Source: Chrysomallon squamiferum (taxonomy: Eukaryota; Mollusca; Gastropoda; Neomphalida; Peltospiridae). From it: a DNA stretch of 62,000 nucleotides. The translations under genes and the position numbers were made by a program. Location: positions 30,267,654 through 30,329,653 of the forward strand of contig CM022679.1 of NCBI GenBank assembly GCA_012295275.1, in the 5' to 3' direction. Positions 38,797 to 49,831 of this stretch are shown one piece after another; position 1 is the first letter of the stretch; each line of letters begins with the position of its first letter. Below the pieces are notes generated by a model. It saw nothing but the letters and a program-made list of their open reading frames with translations. It was not told the DNA's origin and did no database searches.

Positions 38797-40020
38797 GTAA
38801 GCTATTTAAAAAAAAAAAAAAAAAAAAAGGAAAATTTTTAAAAAAAGAAATAGTGTGAATCATTTGTAACTGATGTGTTATTAATGATGTTTTTCTCAAA
38901 TTACTTAATGACTTTTGCATTCTTAGGTGTGTGTATGTGTTAGTATGTACTTAGTTTTAGGTGTGCATGCAAAACATTACAAAACACAGATACACGTGTG
39001 TGTGTGTGTGTATGTAAATGTATACTTACTCTCTTTCTCTGTACCATACCCCAATTCTACTTTTTTTAACATATTTTATTTATTTATTAAAACATTAAAA
39101 CAAAAAACAAAAAAAAAAAAAAAAAATGTATTGTCTTGAAACATTAATTAGAGTTCATTTTTCTTTCTTTCATTTTTATCCTTTTTTTTCATTCAGTCAG
39201 TTTCTTTTTCTTCCTTTTTTTTTTTCTCTTCTTTTTTGGCAAGGAAGAAAGTTTGGCTCATTTCAACTGGAATTAATTACTTTGTATGTGTACATTTAGT
39301 GTTTTTTTTTCTTCTGTTGAATGTGTCAGATTTCCTAATTATTTATAAATCATAATATATGAACAGATTTTTTTTTTTGTATTTTTTTTGTGTGTTTTTC
39401 AAAAGATTTAAAAATATATTTTGTGGTTCTGTTGTTACATTCATGCAGATTGTTTCTACATACTTAGACTGAGCTGGCATGTATGTGCCTGGCGTACATT
39501 TTTGTTTTTTTTCTTCTTTTGTGTTCTTTAAGCTATGAAACACTGAAGGTTATTTTTGTATTTCTGTCTTCTTGGAAAACTATTCCACTGAGTACTCCTG
39601 GATTTTCAGTCCATAGCCATGTTTTCTGTTGTATATTTTTCGTTTTCTTTTAAAAATGGGAAGTTTATGAGAGTAATATAGCAGTTTTTAATATGGTGGA
39701 TATTTATTCTGGGTTTTCAAGGACATTGTGGAATTTCTGTAACAACTGTCTGAAGTATTATGCCTTGGAGAAAGGTTGGTTGATTTTTGGCAGGGTTATT
39801 ATGCAGCAAATGTCAGTTAATGAATAACAAATGCACTGATTGGTAACATGAACTGTTGAAATATGTTGTTGAAAATTGAGGAATAGAGAGTGTAAAAGGT
39901 AGTAAATTAAGGAATACTTTAAAATGATTATATACTCAAAGCAGTTGTAAATCAAGGAATGCAGTTTTCTTAGAGTGAATAGCTACAATATGCGGTTGTA
40001 AATTTAATGTTTTTGTATGG
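38797..40020 (+). other. Intron before the acceptor array
   Basis: An A-run at 38811-38828, TG microsatellite fragments (38998-39011), T-rich stretches at 39176-39238, and otherwise ordinary AT-rich sequence. Nothing coding is seen. Confidence 0.75.
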
Positions 40021-40467
40021 ATTTGTGTTTGTATTTCAGTGTTTAAAAATGTTTTTCTAAAGAGTTGTGTTTGTTTTTCAATGTTTAAAACTGTGTTTTT
40101 CTAAAGAGTTGTGTTTGTATTTCAGTGTTTAAAACTGTGTTTTTCTAAAGATTTGTGTTTGTTTTTCAATGTTTAAAACTGTGTTTTTCTAAAGAGTTGT
40201 GTTTGTATTTCAGTGTTTAAAACTGTGTTTTTCTAAAGATTTGTGTTTGTTTTTCAGAGTTTAAAACTGTGTTTTTCTAAAGATTTGTGTTTGTTTTTCA
40301 GAGTTTAAAACTGTTTTTCTAAAGATTTGTGTTTTTCAGTGTTTAAAACTGTGTTTTTCTAAAGATTTGTGTTTGTTTTTCAGAGTTTAAAACTGTGTTT
40401 TTCTAAAGATTTGTTTTTTTCAGTGTTTAAAACTGTGTTTTTCTAAAGATTTGTGTTTGTTTTTCAG
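40021..40467 (+). repeat. 44-bp tandem array made of 3' splice-site-like units
   Basis: About ten copies of a unit near 44 bp: AGTTTAAAACTGTGTTTTTC then TAAAGATTTGTGTTTG and TTTTTCAG. Each carries TCTAAAG (branch-point-like), a T/G-rich tract and TTTTTCAG, TATTTCAG or a disabled TTTTTCAA. The final unit's CAG is the real acceptor of the first common ankyrin exon: TTTGTTTTTCAG|AGT. Several upstream units also read CAG|AGT. The array is therefore a series of potential decoy or alternative acceptors. Lengths vary slightly from unit to unit. Confidence 0.9.
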
Positions 40468-40569
40468 AGTGACGGTAATGCTGGGTTTCTGAGGGCTGCC
40501 AGGGATGGTAACCTAACAGAAGTTTTAGAATACCTCAAAGGAAGTACAGACATCAACACCAGCAACCCA
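40468..40569 (+). CDS. ANK: Ankyrin common exon: repeat 1
   Basis: 34 codons, [20 protein letters not shown] then [14 protein letters not shown], with acceptor tttttcag and donor gtaagtc. The SDxNAxFLRAARxGNL start and the DINT end are the invariant opening of the membrane-binding domain in canonical ankyrins. This identifies the gene. It is the first exon shared by all candidate N-termini and starts in phase 0. Repeat 1 caps the N-terminal end of the 24-repeat solenoid that binds ion channels, transporters and L1-type adhesion molecules. The preceding array of near-identical acceptors is unusual. Confidence 0.95.
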
Positions 40570-40613
40570 GTAAGTCTGGCTACAACTTCGTTGTTCATGT
40601 TGTTTTCATTGTT

Positions 40614-40631
40614 ATCATTATTATTATTATT

Positions 40632-40692
<61 letters not shown>
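40614..40692. repeat. (TTA)n microsatellite
   Basis: TTA trinucleotides with few interruptions, just downstream of the repeat 1 donor. Confidence 0.9.
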
Positions 40693-40726
40693 TGTTATTA
40701 TTCTGTTATTATTTTTATTGTTGTGG

Positions 40727-40761
<35 letters not shown>

Positions 40762-41408
40762 AATGTTATCAGAGAAATCATTTTAATCTTTGAGGAAGCT
40801 TTGAGGATGTGTTCTTTAATTATAATTTTATTTATTTATTTATTTATTTTTATTTATTTATTTTTATTTATTTTTTGTTAAAGTACTGATGGAAAATCCT
40901 TATCCCTGTTTTATTACTATAATTTTTTTTTTTTTTTTTGTATAAATTACTAAGCTATGATAAAATGGGCAGATCCGTGTTGTGAAAGTTTAGACAAGGT
41001 TGTTTGAAAAGGTCAAATTTTTATTTCCGTTTTGGCAAATGGGAAAAGTCAGATAGTATTATGAAAACGAGATACAGATGTCCTTCATTTACAACTAGGT
41101 AATAGAAAATATCTTTGAAAATAAAGGTGTTTTCATTGAACCTGTTATACACACAGACAGACAGACAGAGAAACATGTACATAAAAATTACAGATATGGC
41201 AAAAGTAACAATTTAGGATAAAAATAGTGTTACTGTGCAGGTTGGTGGGTACACGATCATGTTGAACAAAACATGCCATGGCTCACCTACTTTGATAGTG
41301 TTCATACAAAACACCTGCAATCACTTGTGCATGAACACACATGCACACACACATGCAAACACATATTTAAATACAATTTCAGACATAGTTGAACATATAC
41401 ACCTAAAA

Positions 41409-41409
<1 letters not shown>

Positions 41410-41455
<46 letters not shown>
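41410..41455. repeat. (CA)n microsatellite
   Basis: Uninterrupted CA dinucleotides in the repeat 1-2 intron. Confidence 0.95.
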
Positions 41456-41458
<3 letters not shown>

Positions 41459-41697
41459 GTATACTTCTGTATAGTTGTTTGAATAAAATGTAATTTGTAC
41501 ACAAACATGTTACTGTTCTAATCATCATTTCATCATCATTATCATCATGATGATTATTTATATAATGTATTTATCAGAATTGTATGAGTTTGAAGAACAT
41601 TTTTTTTTTTTGATCATTAGCAGTAGCATTGTGTATTATCATGTGTGTATTGTCTAACACGTTACTATGGTTACACTGTTTTTTTTTTTTTTTTCAG

Positions 41698-41796
41698 AAT
41701 GGCCTGAATGCTTTACACTTAGCATCAAAAGAAGGCCACATCAACATCGTCACAGAGCTGCTGAAACGTGGGGCCAACGTTGAAGCAGCTACTAAG
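41698..41796 (+). CDS. ANK: Ankyrin exon: repeat 2
   Basis: 99 nt, [20 protein letters not shown] then [13 protein letters not shown], with acceptor ttttttcag and donor gtcagtc. NGLNALHLA in place of the usual TPLHLA is characteristic of repeat 2 in canonical ankyrins across animals. It is phase 0 at both ends, so skipping would remove exactly one repeat without a frameshift. Confidence 0.95.
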
Positions 41797-42469
41797 GTCA
41801 GTCATCTTCATTGGTGGTGTGATGTTGTCCATGTACCAATTTTCAATATGTGTATACATGCAGATAAGTCCTTTAGAGAGTGAGAAACAGAGAGAGAGAA
41901 AAAGTGTTTTTGTGTGTGTGTGTGTGTGCATGTGTGTCTGACTATTTATGTGTGTGAGTATGCATGTGTATGTGTCAGTGTGGGTATATGAATGTGTGTG
42001 TCTGTGCATGCATGCTTCAGAATGTGTTTGATCATGCTTGAGTTTGTGAGTTTGTATCTGAAATCTTGAGTATGCCAGCTTATTTGATTAAATGTATGTG
42101 TGCTGGTGTATATTGATTACTCATTCCTTTTAATTCTGTCTTAGTTACAGATTACCTTTTTAGCCTGTTGTTTTCTTTATTTTATTTTCTCACTGTTTTG
42201 AAAAGGACTAACCAGAAGCCCTGATGTTTGTTTGTTTTGCTTGGTTTGGCTGTTAACGCTGTGGTTAGGTTAGAGAGATGTGTGCTTCCCCTGCTGCTGC
42301 TGCTGCTGCTGTTGTTGATGTTTGTATCACTTACACTGATTAGAGCTGCTGCCTGAAAGCATGTACCTGTTCCCAGGTTAACACATTACATGATTTCTAG
42401 CAGACACCTTGTAAGAAATAACACAGAAATGAATTGAAAAAATAAAACATTAAAAAAATGTGAGGAAAG

Positions 42470-43353
42470 TTGGCTGGTTTTTTCTTTCTGACTTTCTGTC
42501 ATAATTTTTTCAGTTTTTTTTTTTTAATCCTTTTACTTGTCATATATTTAACTTTCTTTTTTATCTTCAACATGTCTTGACTTTTTTTTGTGTCTGTTTC
42601 TTGTTTTTCTTTCTGTTTTTCTCTTTCATTCATTCTTGGCATTGATTTGCTTTTCTCTGAAATTCTCTTTAACTCATTCTGTCTGTGTCTGCTTTTCTGT
42701 CATTTTTCACTTTCTCTATCACACTTTTAATACTCAATACTCTCTTTCTCTTTATTCTTTTTTCTCTTTTATCTTGCTTTCTCCTTTCTCTTTGTTCTTT
42801 CTCAGTTTCTTCTTTTTTTTCACTCACTCTTCTCTCTGTCTGTCTCACTCCTTTTCTCCCAACTTTTCCCTCTCCTCATCTCTCATTCTTCTCTCCTTAC
42901 TTCCCTCTCTCCCTCTTCCTGTCTCCCTCTCTTTCCCATACTCTTACCCCGTCCTGTAGTTACATGTCTGTCTGTCTGTTACTTGTATCCCTACTTGTAA
43001 ATGAATCTGCTGCTTGTCATATCTCCTTCAGACAGCTTGTAGTCTGAGCTGTAGCCACTGAAGATAAAATAAAAACAGTTTTAGGTTGAATTAGCTGTCT
43101 TATCTAATTTACTATCTCTGTGCCAGTTCTGTTTCTGTCTCATTTTCTCTCTTTCACTGCTTAACGTTTATATCTTTCTCTTTTTGTTTTCTCTGTAATG
43201 TTTGTTTCTTTATTTACTTCTCCCTTTCTTTCATCTGTATTCTGTCTTTCTTTTTCCAAGTTACTTTTATTTGCTTGTTTGCCTGCCTGCCTGTATGTCT
43301 TTCTGTCTGTATCTACTTACCTACCTATCTATGCCATCTTTTCGATTGATCTA

Positions 43354-43402
<49 letters not shown>

Positions 43403-43480
43403 TTAAGTCAATCAATCTGTCTGTCTTCTGTATGCCTATCTGTCTGTCTATGTTTCTCTTTCTTTATTATTATTAGGCTG
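42470..43480 (+). repeat. Pyrimidine-rich zone with (TA)n insert
   Basis: The plus strand is dominated by TTTCTC, CTCTCTC and TCTG words for about 1 kb, broken by a more mixed stretch near 42960-43090 and a TA run at 43360-43401. Long leucine/serine/phenylalanine frames result and are not coding. Confidence 0.75.
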
Positions 43481-43893
43481 TATATTGCAAGTTATGGAGA
43501 TAGAACTTTATACTGACACTTTAAAATCAGCATAAAGTGAATTATTATTAATGATTACGTTACACATACATGCATGCACGTGATTATAATCACATGAAAA
43601 TAGCATTCATCTGGATTAATCTGCAAGCTAGTGGCAGTAATCGGGAAAAACAACACCTTTGAGAACATGTGTTTTTCATTATCTTTTAACTGTGAGATAA
43701 ACACACACACAAAAACATATCAGTAGCCTCCCAGTTTCTCTGTTACCTAACGGCTAGCTGTTGATGGTGTATGATGTATGTGGAGTGATGTGAAGTAAAT
43801 AACAGTGTGTGAGAAACAAAACAGAGGAGATAGAGATCTATGCAGTATCGTTACATCAGTTTGTGCTTGAGAGAATATGATAGAAACAGAAAT

Positions 43894-43900
<7 letters not shown>

Positions 43901-43946
<46 letters not shown>

Positions 43947-43989
43947 TATATAAGAGAAAGAAAGAATACATGAGAGATAGATAGTGATC

Positions 43990-44073
<84 letters not shown>
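43901..44073. repeat. Two (GA)n tracts
   Basis: GA dinucleotides at 43901-43942 and 43993-44073, separated by about 50 bp of purine-rich sequence. They are complementary to the (TC)n tracts at 36602-36680 and 50106-50368. Confidence 0.97.
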
Positions 44074-44079
<6 letters not shown>

Positions 44080-44215
44080 AACCTCTGTGAGGCACAATCA
44101 TTTATCAAACCTAGATAAACACAATTACTTACATTTCAGTTAAAAACACTGAAAACACCTTTCTTTTCACCCACACCTCATGTATATCTGTTTACACAAC
44201 ATACCTCCTGCACAC

Positions 44216-44224
44216 ACACACATG

Positions 44225-44265
<41 letters not shown>

Positions 44266-44266
44266 A
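44216..44266. repeat. (CA)n microsatellite
   Basis: CA dinucleotides with one CCA interruption at each end. Confidence 0.9.
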
Positions 44267-44518
44267 CACACATACACACACTGACACATCTATCTATTTA
44301 CAATAGAGATATGTGTTTCTGCCTGACATTAGGGAGAAACACAAGTCTATTATTTATTGTCTTGTTTACACACAGAGCCCAGCTCTGGTCAGCTCAGTCT
44401 GACACTGCTGTGTGTTGTAAGTGATATACTGATCAAAACAATTTAAGGAATGCTTAATGACTGGCCTATTATGTTAAGTGGTCCGAACTCCTCTGAGATA
44501 AATGAATGATTGCAGCAG

Positions 44519-44593
44519 AACTGATAGCTGTAAATGAGTTAATTTGTTTATTTTGGACCACACAGTACATACGTTTATACATACGTACATAAT

Positions 44594-44633
<40 letters not shown>

Positions 44634-44752
44634 TGTGTGTGTGTGTGTGCGGCAGAACTGATAGCTGTAAATGAGTTAATTTGTTTATTTTGGAGCACAC
44701 AGTACATGCGTTTATACATACGTACATAATTGTGTGTGTGTGTATGCCTGTA

Positions 44753-44822
<70 letters not shown>

Positions 44823-44910
44823 TGAACTGATAGTTGTAAATGAGTTTATTTATTTTGGAGCACACAGTATATGCATTTATACATATGTACATAATTGTGT
44901 GTGTGTGTAA
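44519..44910. repeat. Three tandem copies of a unit with (TG)n inside
   Basis: The phrase AACTGATAGCTGTAAATGAG plus TTTATTTTGGAGCACACAGT and a TTTATACATACGTACATAAT end occurs near 44519, 44656 and 44826. Each copy is followed by a TG run of different length. The copies are about 90% alike by eye. The whole TG-bearing unit appears to have been duplicated. Confidence 0.85.
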
Positions 44911-45532
44911 TTCACATCCTCATTTCATAATTATCTTATTTTGTTTTCTTTCCAAAATTATTATCAAAGTACATTGTGCACATAAAAGACTTCAAGTGCA
45001 GTATTAATAGTTTTGTATTAAAATTTTTATTTCATTCTGTTTTTATCAATAATGTCAATACTTATTTTCTGAAATTTAAAAGATATTGATATTACAGTTT
45101 GCTAATGTTTTAGGACTGATAACATTTTGATTTATTTTCTATTTTATTTTATTTTATTTTATTATTATTTTTAATTTAATTTTTTTTAATTATTTATTGT
45201 TATTTTATTCATATATTTTTTAAAACAAATATATTATAATTTAATTTGATTTATTTTTGCTAAAAATTAAATATGATTTTATTGGAAATTGTTTGTAGTT
45301 GTAGTTGAACATCTCATGTCACAGCTGTGGTAGTAGTAAACATCTGTTGTTGTTGTTGTTTATGTTTATATAACAATAGTTTTACCAATGTACATTTGTA
45401 TCCTTCAGTAACTGTCCTAGTTATTTTAAATTGTTAACCCTTTTGCTGTTACTGTGTCAAAGATTAAATACATAAAATTATATCTAATAAGTGCAGCTTT
45501 TACAAAAATTTATATTTGTATTTATGTAGTCA

Positions 45533-45536
<4 letters not shown>

Positions 45537-45579
<43 letters not shown>
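45537..45579. repeat. (TG)n microsatellite
   Basis: Uninterrupted TG dinucleotides. Confidence 0.95.
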
Positions 45580-45581
<2 letters not shown>

Positions 45582-46189
45582 GTGTAACATTCTCAGTGCA
45601 TGTATTGCTATGTTCATTATGTACTTGTACATCAGTTTGTGTAAATATTCCATAAATATTTATTGAAACAAGCAGACACTACATAGGATTTTTGCATGAA
45701 GCAAAGCATCACATGAAAATCTTTCAGAGAAAACAGCTGTGTAATCTATAAACCTTGCTAACATATTTCAAGTGTATTAAAAGCTGTGTTCTGCTCCACT
45801 TGGGTTTACACAGCCTGAGTCTTAACTCTGCACTGTCTATTAGCAATATTTTTGTATCTTTCCTTCTCGCTGTGGAGTTAACATCACCACAGTGGCAAGC
45901 TGATTGGGTGAACTGCAACCTGTAACATTTGCTTATTGCAACACTTGGAACAGCCCATTGTCCTCGTGGGGTGATTAGGTTGTGTGTAGCTTTTCTTATC
46001 TGCTCCAGGTGCAAAAAAAAGAAAAGAAAATAGAATATCGTTTATGATGGATTGTATGTCTGTGTTGAGGTTTCTTTTCTACAAATAACTACACAATGAT
46101 ATACAAGAAATGTCGAAATTAGTTATCTGCGTAAACAGGTGTACCCACAGAGATCCAATTAGTGTACCTGAAATAAGGTGTTAAACCAT

Positions 46190-46590
46190 TTACCTTAACA
46201 GTGCTATAATCTCTAGCAGGGGGATTGAATGAAGCTGCTAGTGTTAAAATTATCAGTGACAGATCTGGAGGTGGGCAGATTGAGTTAACAAGTCCAGGCT
46301 TTGCCACCTTATCAGGGCAGATCTGGAGAGGGAGGGGATTAAATGAAACCACTTACATTCAGGATTATCAGTGACAGATCTAGAGGTGGGTGAACTGTCT
46401 ATAGAACAGACTTAGAGGAGGGGGGGGACTGAATCAGGCTGCTTATATTCAGGATTATGACTGATCTAGAGTTAGGTGAACTGAACTAACATGCTCAGTT
46501 TGTGTCTTATCAGTGGCAGTTCTAGAGGTGGGATTGAATCAAGATGGTTGCTGCCTGCTTTATCAGTTCCAGATCTAGACAGTGAGAGTG
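46190..46590. repeat. Diverged tandem repeat with core CAGATCTAGAGGTGGG
   Basis: Five or six degenerate copies of a unit about 60-75 bp long, with core TTATCAGTGACAGATCTAGA followed by GGTGGG and a GATTGAAT(GA/CA) phrase. Cores are near 46249, 46311, 46368, 46456 and 46508, with a last partial copy near 46562. It is intronic. Confidence 0.65.
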
Positions 46591-46763
46591 CTAACCATTT
46601 TTATTTTTTTTTTTTTTTTTTTTTTATATCTAGATATCTGAATGAAGATGCTTACACAAACAAACAGTCATGTAGTAAACATTCTCAGCCGAGAGATTAG
46701 AAAATGTTAGTTTTAAGAAAATAGTACCTGAAATAAAAGTATTTTCATTTTGTTTAATTTCAG

Positions 46764-46862
46764 AAAGGAAACACTGCCTTGCACATCGCCTCTCTCGCAG
46801 GCCATGAAGACATTATCAAAATTCTTGTTGAAAATGGAGCCAAGGTCAACATACAAGCACAG
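46764..46862 (+). CDS. ANK: Ankyrin exon: repeat 3
   Basis: 99 nt, [20 protein letters not shown] then [13 protein letters not shown], with acceptor ttaatttcag and donor gtattta. [13 protein letters not shown] is near-invariant for repeat 3 in ankyrin orthologues. It is in phase 0. The donor lacks the usual A at +3/+4 and runs straight into TTTA repeats. Confidence 0.95.
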
Positions 46863-47047
46863 GTATTTATTTATTTATTTATCTATTTATTTATTTTCTT
46901 ATTTATTTATCTATTTATTTATTTATTTACTTATTTATGTGTTTTTTATTTAGTTTCAGTGTTTTCTTATTTATCTATGTGTTTATTTATTTAGTTTCTT
47001 GCTTAATTTGTTTTAATTTAATATAATTTATTATAATTTATTCACAG
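46863..47047 (+). repeat. 185-nt intron built largely of (TTTA)n
   Basis: The whole intron between repeats 3 and 4 is TTTA/TTTC tetranucleotide repeat with a short TTAATTTG tail, ending ttattcacag. The sense strand is T-rich, so the array itself supplies the pyrimidine tract. Confidence 0.85.
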
Positions 47048-47146
47048 GCGGGGTTCACTCCCTTGTACATGGCTGCCCAGGAGGGTCATTCAGAAGTCCT
47101 CAAATTTCTTCTGGCAAACGGAGCCAATCAGGGCCTGGCAACTGAG
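47048..47146 (+). CDS. ANK: Ankyrin exon: repeat 4
   Basis: 99 nt, [20 protein letters not shown] then [13 protein letters not shown], with acceptor tattcacag. The donor, gtaaaaaaaa, is poor beyond +4 and is followed by a 15-A run. TPLYMAAQE (tyrosine in place of histidine) and GANQ are diagnostic for repeat 4 of canonical ankyrins. Confidence 0.95.
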
Positions 47147-47448
47147 GTAAAAAAAAAAAAAAAATTATTTTAAAAAAAAATATTTACTTTCATAAAATAC
47201 ATATTCACTTGCTGTCTTCTGATATCTTGATTTTGCACCAAAATTATTTCTGACAGTAATCAGCTTTCTGATGTTGTTAAATTGTTATTAAATTGTGGTT
47301 ATTCTTCTTCTTCTTCTTCTTCTTTTAACATTGTCATAATTGCAATACTAATAGTAATGATGGTATAATAGGAATAATGACAATGCTGATGATACTGATA
47401 TTTCTTGTTAACATAATTTTTAATGCTTATGTTTTTGTTTTGCTGCAG
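47147..47448 (+). other. Intron between repeats 4 and 5
   Basis: 302 nt starting with an A-run, with a TTC run at 47300-47324 and AT-rich sequence. The acceptor is gttttgctgcag. No other feature is present. Confidence 0.9.
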
Positions 47449-47637
47449 GATGGGTTCACTCCCTTGGCTGTAGCTCTTCAACAGGGCCACGAGAAGGTAG
47501 TAAGTGTGCTGCTTGAACACGACAGCAAGGGCAAAGTTCGACTTCCTGCTCTTCACATCGCTGCCAAGAAAGACGATGTCAAATCTGCAGCACTGCTGTT
47601 GCAGAATGAACAGAACAATGTGGACACTCAGACAAAA
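47449..47637 (+). CDS. ANK: Ankyrin exon: repeats 5 and 6
   Basis: 189 nt (63 codons) covering two repeats: [20 protein letters not shown]... then [20 protein letters not shown], ending NVDTQTK. Donor gtgagca. [11 protein letters not shown] and [12 protein letters not shown] are among the most conserved blocks of the family. Repeat 5 is shortened so that [10 protein letters not shown] runs straight into repeat 6, which explains 189 rather than 198 nt. It is in phase 0. Confidence 0.95.
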
Positions 47638-48849
47638 GTGAGCAATAGCATTATCACGCTTTTTTTTAGTTATCTCCCTTTTATGTCAGTTAGCTCCCTT
47701 ACAATTACTCGCATATCATTTGTTTAACTTTTCAGAGTTGGTTAATTATTAGGCATAAAATAAATTATAGAATATTAACTGATATAGATAATACTAATTA
47801 ATTGAAAAAAAATAGTTAAATAAAATTAAATAAAAGTAAGAATATATAAAAAGAATAAAAAAAAACAACAGTAGAAAGTCTCAGTATAATTTTATTAGCA
47901 TGACCAGTATCATGTTATTGATTTCAAAGTATTTTTGATGGTTAATTTATGCATGCAAAAGGCATGCTAATGTTTCATTTAAACTAATAATAAATATTAG
48001 GTTTATGATAAATTATATATTGTATGCTGATCTTTTGTCAAACTTTATAGATGATGTGTTTTATTGAACAAATTTAAAAAAAAAAAAGGAAATGAAATAC
48101 AGTACAAAAATGTTAAGACCAGAAAATTAATTAATGTAAAAATACAGAATGAAAGATGCTCAAATATTAATTTATTTTTGATTTAAAATACTGTTTAATT
48201 TCAAATATTAACTATCCCAAAATTTTATATTTTTTATATATTTTACCCTAAAATTTACCCTAAAAATGTGGTTTCCAAGGTGATAATAGATTACTATAAT
48301 GCATTATAAAAACAGGTATAAGAAGAATTATTTAAATACAAAAAGTTAAAGTTGCAGTTGTTTTTATGAACATACAAAGTGTAGTTGTTTAGATATTTAG
48401 AAACACTTTCTAAATTCTTCCAAGTTGCATTTTATATTTAACTGTTGTCCAGTCTTTGTTAATAATGAAGTATAACATCAAAAATGATTAAAAATACCTG
48501 CCCACTGTAGTCATGTAGTCATAATAAGATATGATCTCATGAATCAGTAAAATAAAGAAAAGAAAATGGCTGCCTTTACAAACAGGATTGGATCTGTCAT
48601 TGTTATGCTTCATTATTAACAAAGTATGGCCATCAGTGATGTTTTATAAATTCATATAGATATGTAGAGAATAAAACAAAAATATGAAAGAAAGTATAGG
48701 CAATGTATTTAGGGCTATAAAGTATAGACAGTGTATTTAGTCTATAATATATCTGTATCATTACAAGCGTACTTTAACGTGTACTTTTGTTTGTAACTTG
48801 TTACTAACACTGTTACCTCTCCTGCCTTCCTTTCCCCATGCTATCACAG
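47638..48849 (+). other. Intron between repeat 6 exon and microexon
   Basis: 1.2 kb of AT-rich sequence without strong microsatellites. It ends in a marked pyrimidine tract, CCTCTCCTGCCTTCCTTTCC, just before ATGCTATCACAG. This is far richer in C than the gene's other acceptors. Confidence 0.85.
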
Positions 48850-48879
48850 ACTGGAGGTCTCGTTAATGACACAACAAAG
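48850..48879 (+). CDS. ANK: Ankyrin microexon between repeats 6 and 7 (probably alternative)
   Basis: Ten codons, TGGLVNDTTK, between acceptor gctatcacag and donor gtttgtt, phase 0 on both sides. Vertebrate ANK2 has an eight-residue insert, MMVNRTTE, at exactly this point between the repeat 6 end and [14 protein letters not shown]. The last eight residues here, GLVNDTTK, align with it at V-N-x-T-T. Position, phase and sequence therefore all agree. The insert lengthens the linker between two repeats and is absent from other ankyrin isoforms, so cassette use is likely. The unusually strong C-rich tract supports regulated recognition. Confidence 0.75.
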
Positions 48880-49230
48880 GTTTGTTCTCATTGGCTTGTT
48901 ATTACTACATGTTTGTGTCACGACTTCTGATTGGTTGAATGTTCTCTCTGTTCTCATTGGTTGTTCCATTACTTTGTGTCACCTCCTCTGACTGGTTGAC
49001 TTTCAAATATTTCTTTTTCTCTGTTCTAATTAATTTATTATTAATGTTATTTCATCACGTGTTTGTCTTCTGTCTTCTGATTTGTTAATTGAAAATGTTC
49101 TCTTGTTGTCATTGGTTTGTTGTCAATTAATCATCTGTTTTGTCTTGCATTTTATGATTGGTACATTTTATCTGTTCTCTTTGTTCATTGGTTAATATCT
49201 GTTTTCCTGTTCTGGTGTTAAGCACTACTT
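48880..49230 (+). repeat. Degenerate ~75-bp tandem repeat abutting microexon donor
   Basis: About five diverged units contain GTTCTCATTGGTT, then TTTGTGTCAC and CTTCTGATTGGTTGA. Starts are near 48883, 48949, 49018, 49103 and 49177. The first unit begins at the microexon donor itself. Recurrent UUCUCU and UGUUCUC words resemble PTB-type binding sites. Confidence 0.65.
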
Positions 49231-49607
49231 TGTCTTGATAAATCTGTTATCGTAAGAAGAATATCTTTACATACTTTTAATTACATATTGAAAAAAAAGT
49301 ATTATATATTTTTTTAACATTTAAAATTAAGTTATAAAAAGCATGTGCTTGAAAAAAAAAATTTCCTTGTTTCACTAAAGTCATCAAAAATTTTACATTA
49401 AATTTTGCACCTTGCTAATTTCTTCACTGTCATTTTTCATTTAATTTCATCACAGTAAATGTATAAAAAAAGTTACACTCAAAATGAAATTCTCATGTTG
49501 TATCTTAAATAATTTATAACTTAACAACAGTTGGCATGGTTTTTGTTTAATACTTTTGCATGGTGAATTTAGATTCTGATTGTGTCAGAAGTGAATGCAC
49601 GACTAAA

Positions 49608-49831
49608 TATGTACATACATACATACATGCATGCATGAATACATACATACATGCATGCATACATACATACATATATGCATGCATGAATACATACATACAT
49701 ATATGCATGCATGAATACATACATACATACATACATACATACATACATACATACATACATACATACATACATACATACATACATACATACATACATACAT
49801 ACATACAAGCATGCATTCATATTTAAACATA

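Larger units (their letters stand above)
40570..41697 (+). other. Intron after repeat 1
   Basis: TTA trinucleotides at 40614-40692, a TG run at about 40728-40755, TTTA runs at 40830-40872, a T-run at 40922-40940 and a CA microsatellite at 41410-41455. No other exon is seen. Confidence 0.85.
41797..46763 (+). other. Large intron between repeats 2 and 3
   Basis: A 5-kb intron with no supported exon. It holds CTG triplets at about 42290-42310, a 1-kb pyrimidine-rich zone (about 42470-43480) with an embedded TA run at 43360-43401, two GA tracts, CA and TG microsatellites, a repeated TG-bearing unit at 44519-44910 and a diverged tandem repeat at about 46190-46590. A less repetitive block lies at about 45730-46015 and is followed by an A-rich tail. 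It is possibly a retroposon fragment, but no family is recognised. Confidence 0.75.

Noticed and set aside
45724-46014. 96-codon minus-strand frame
   Set aside because: No domain or similarity is recognised. It is more likely part of a retroposon-like block than a gene.
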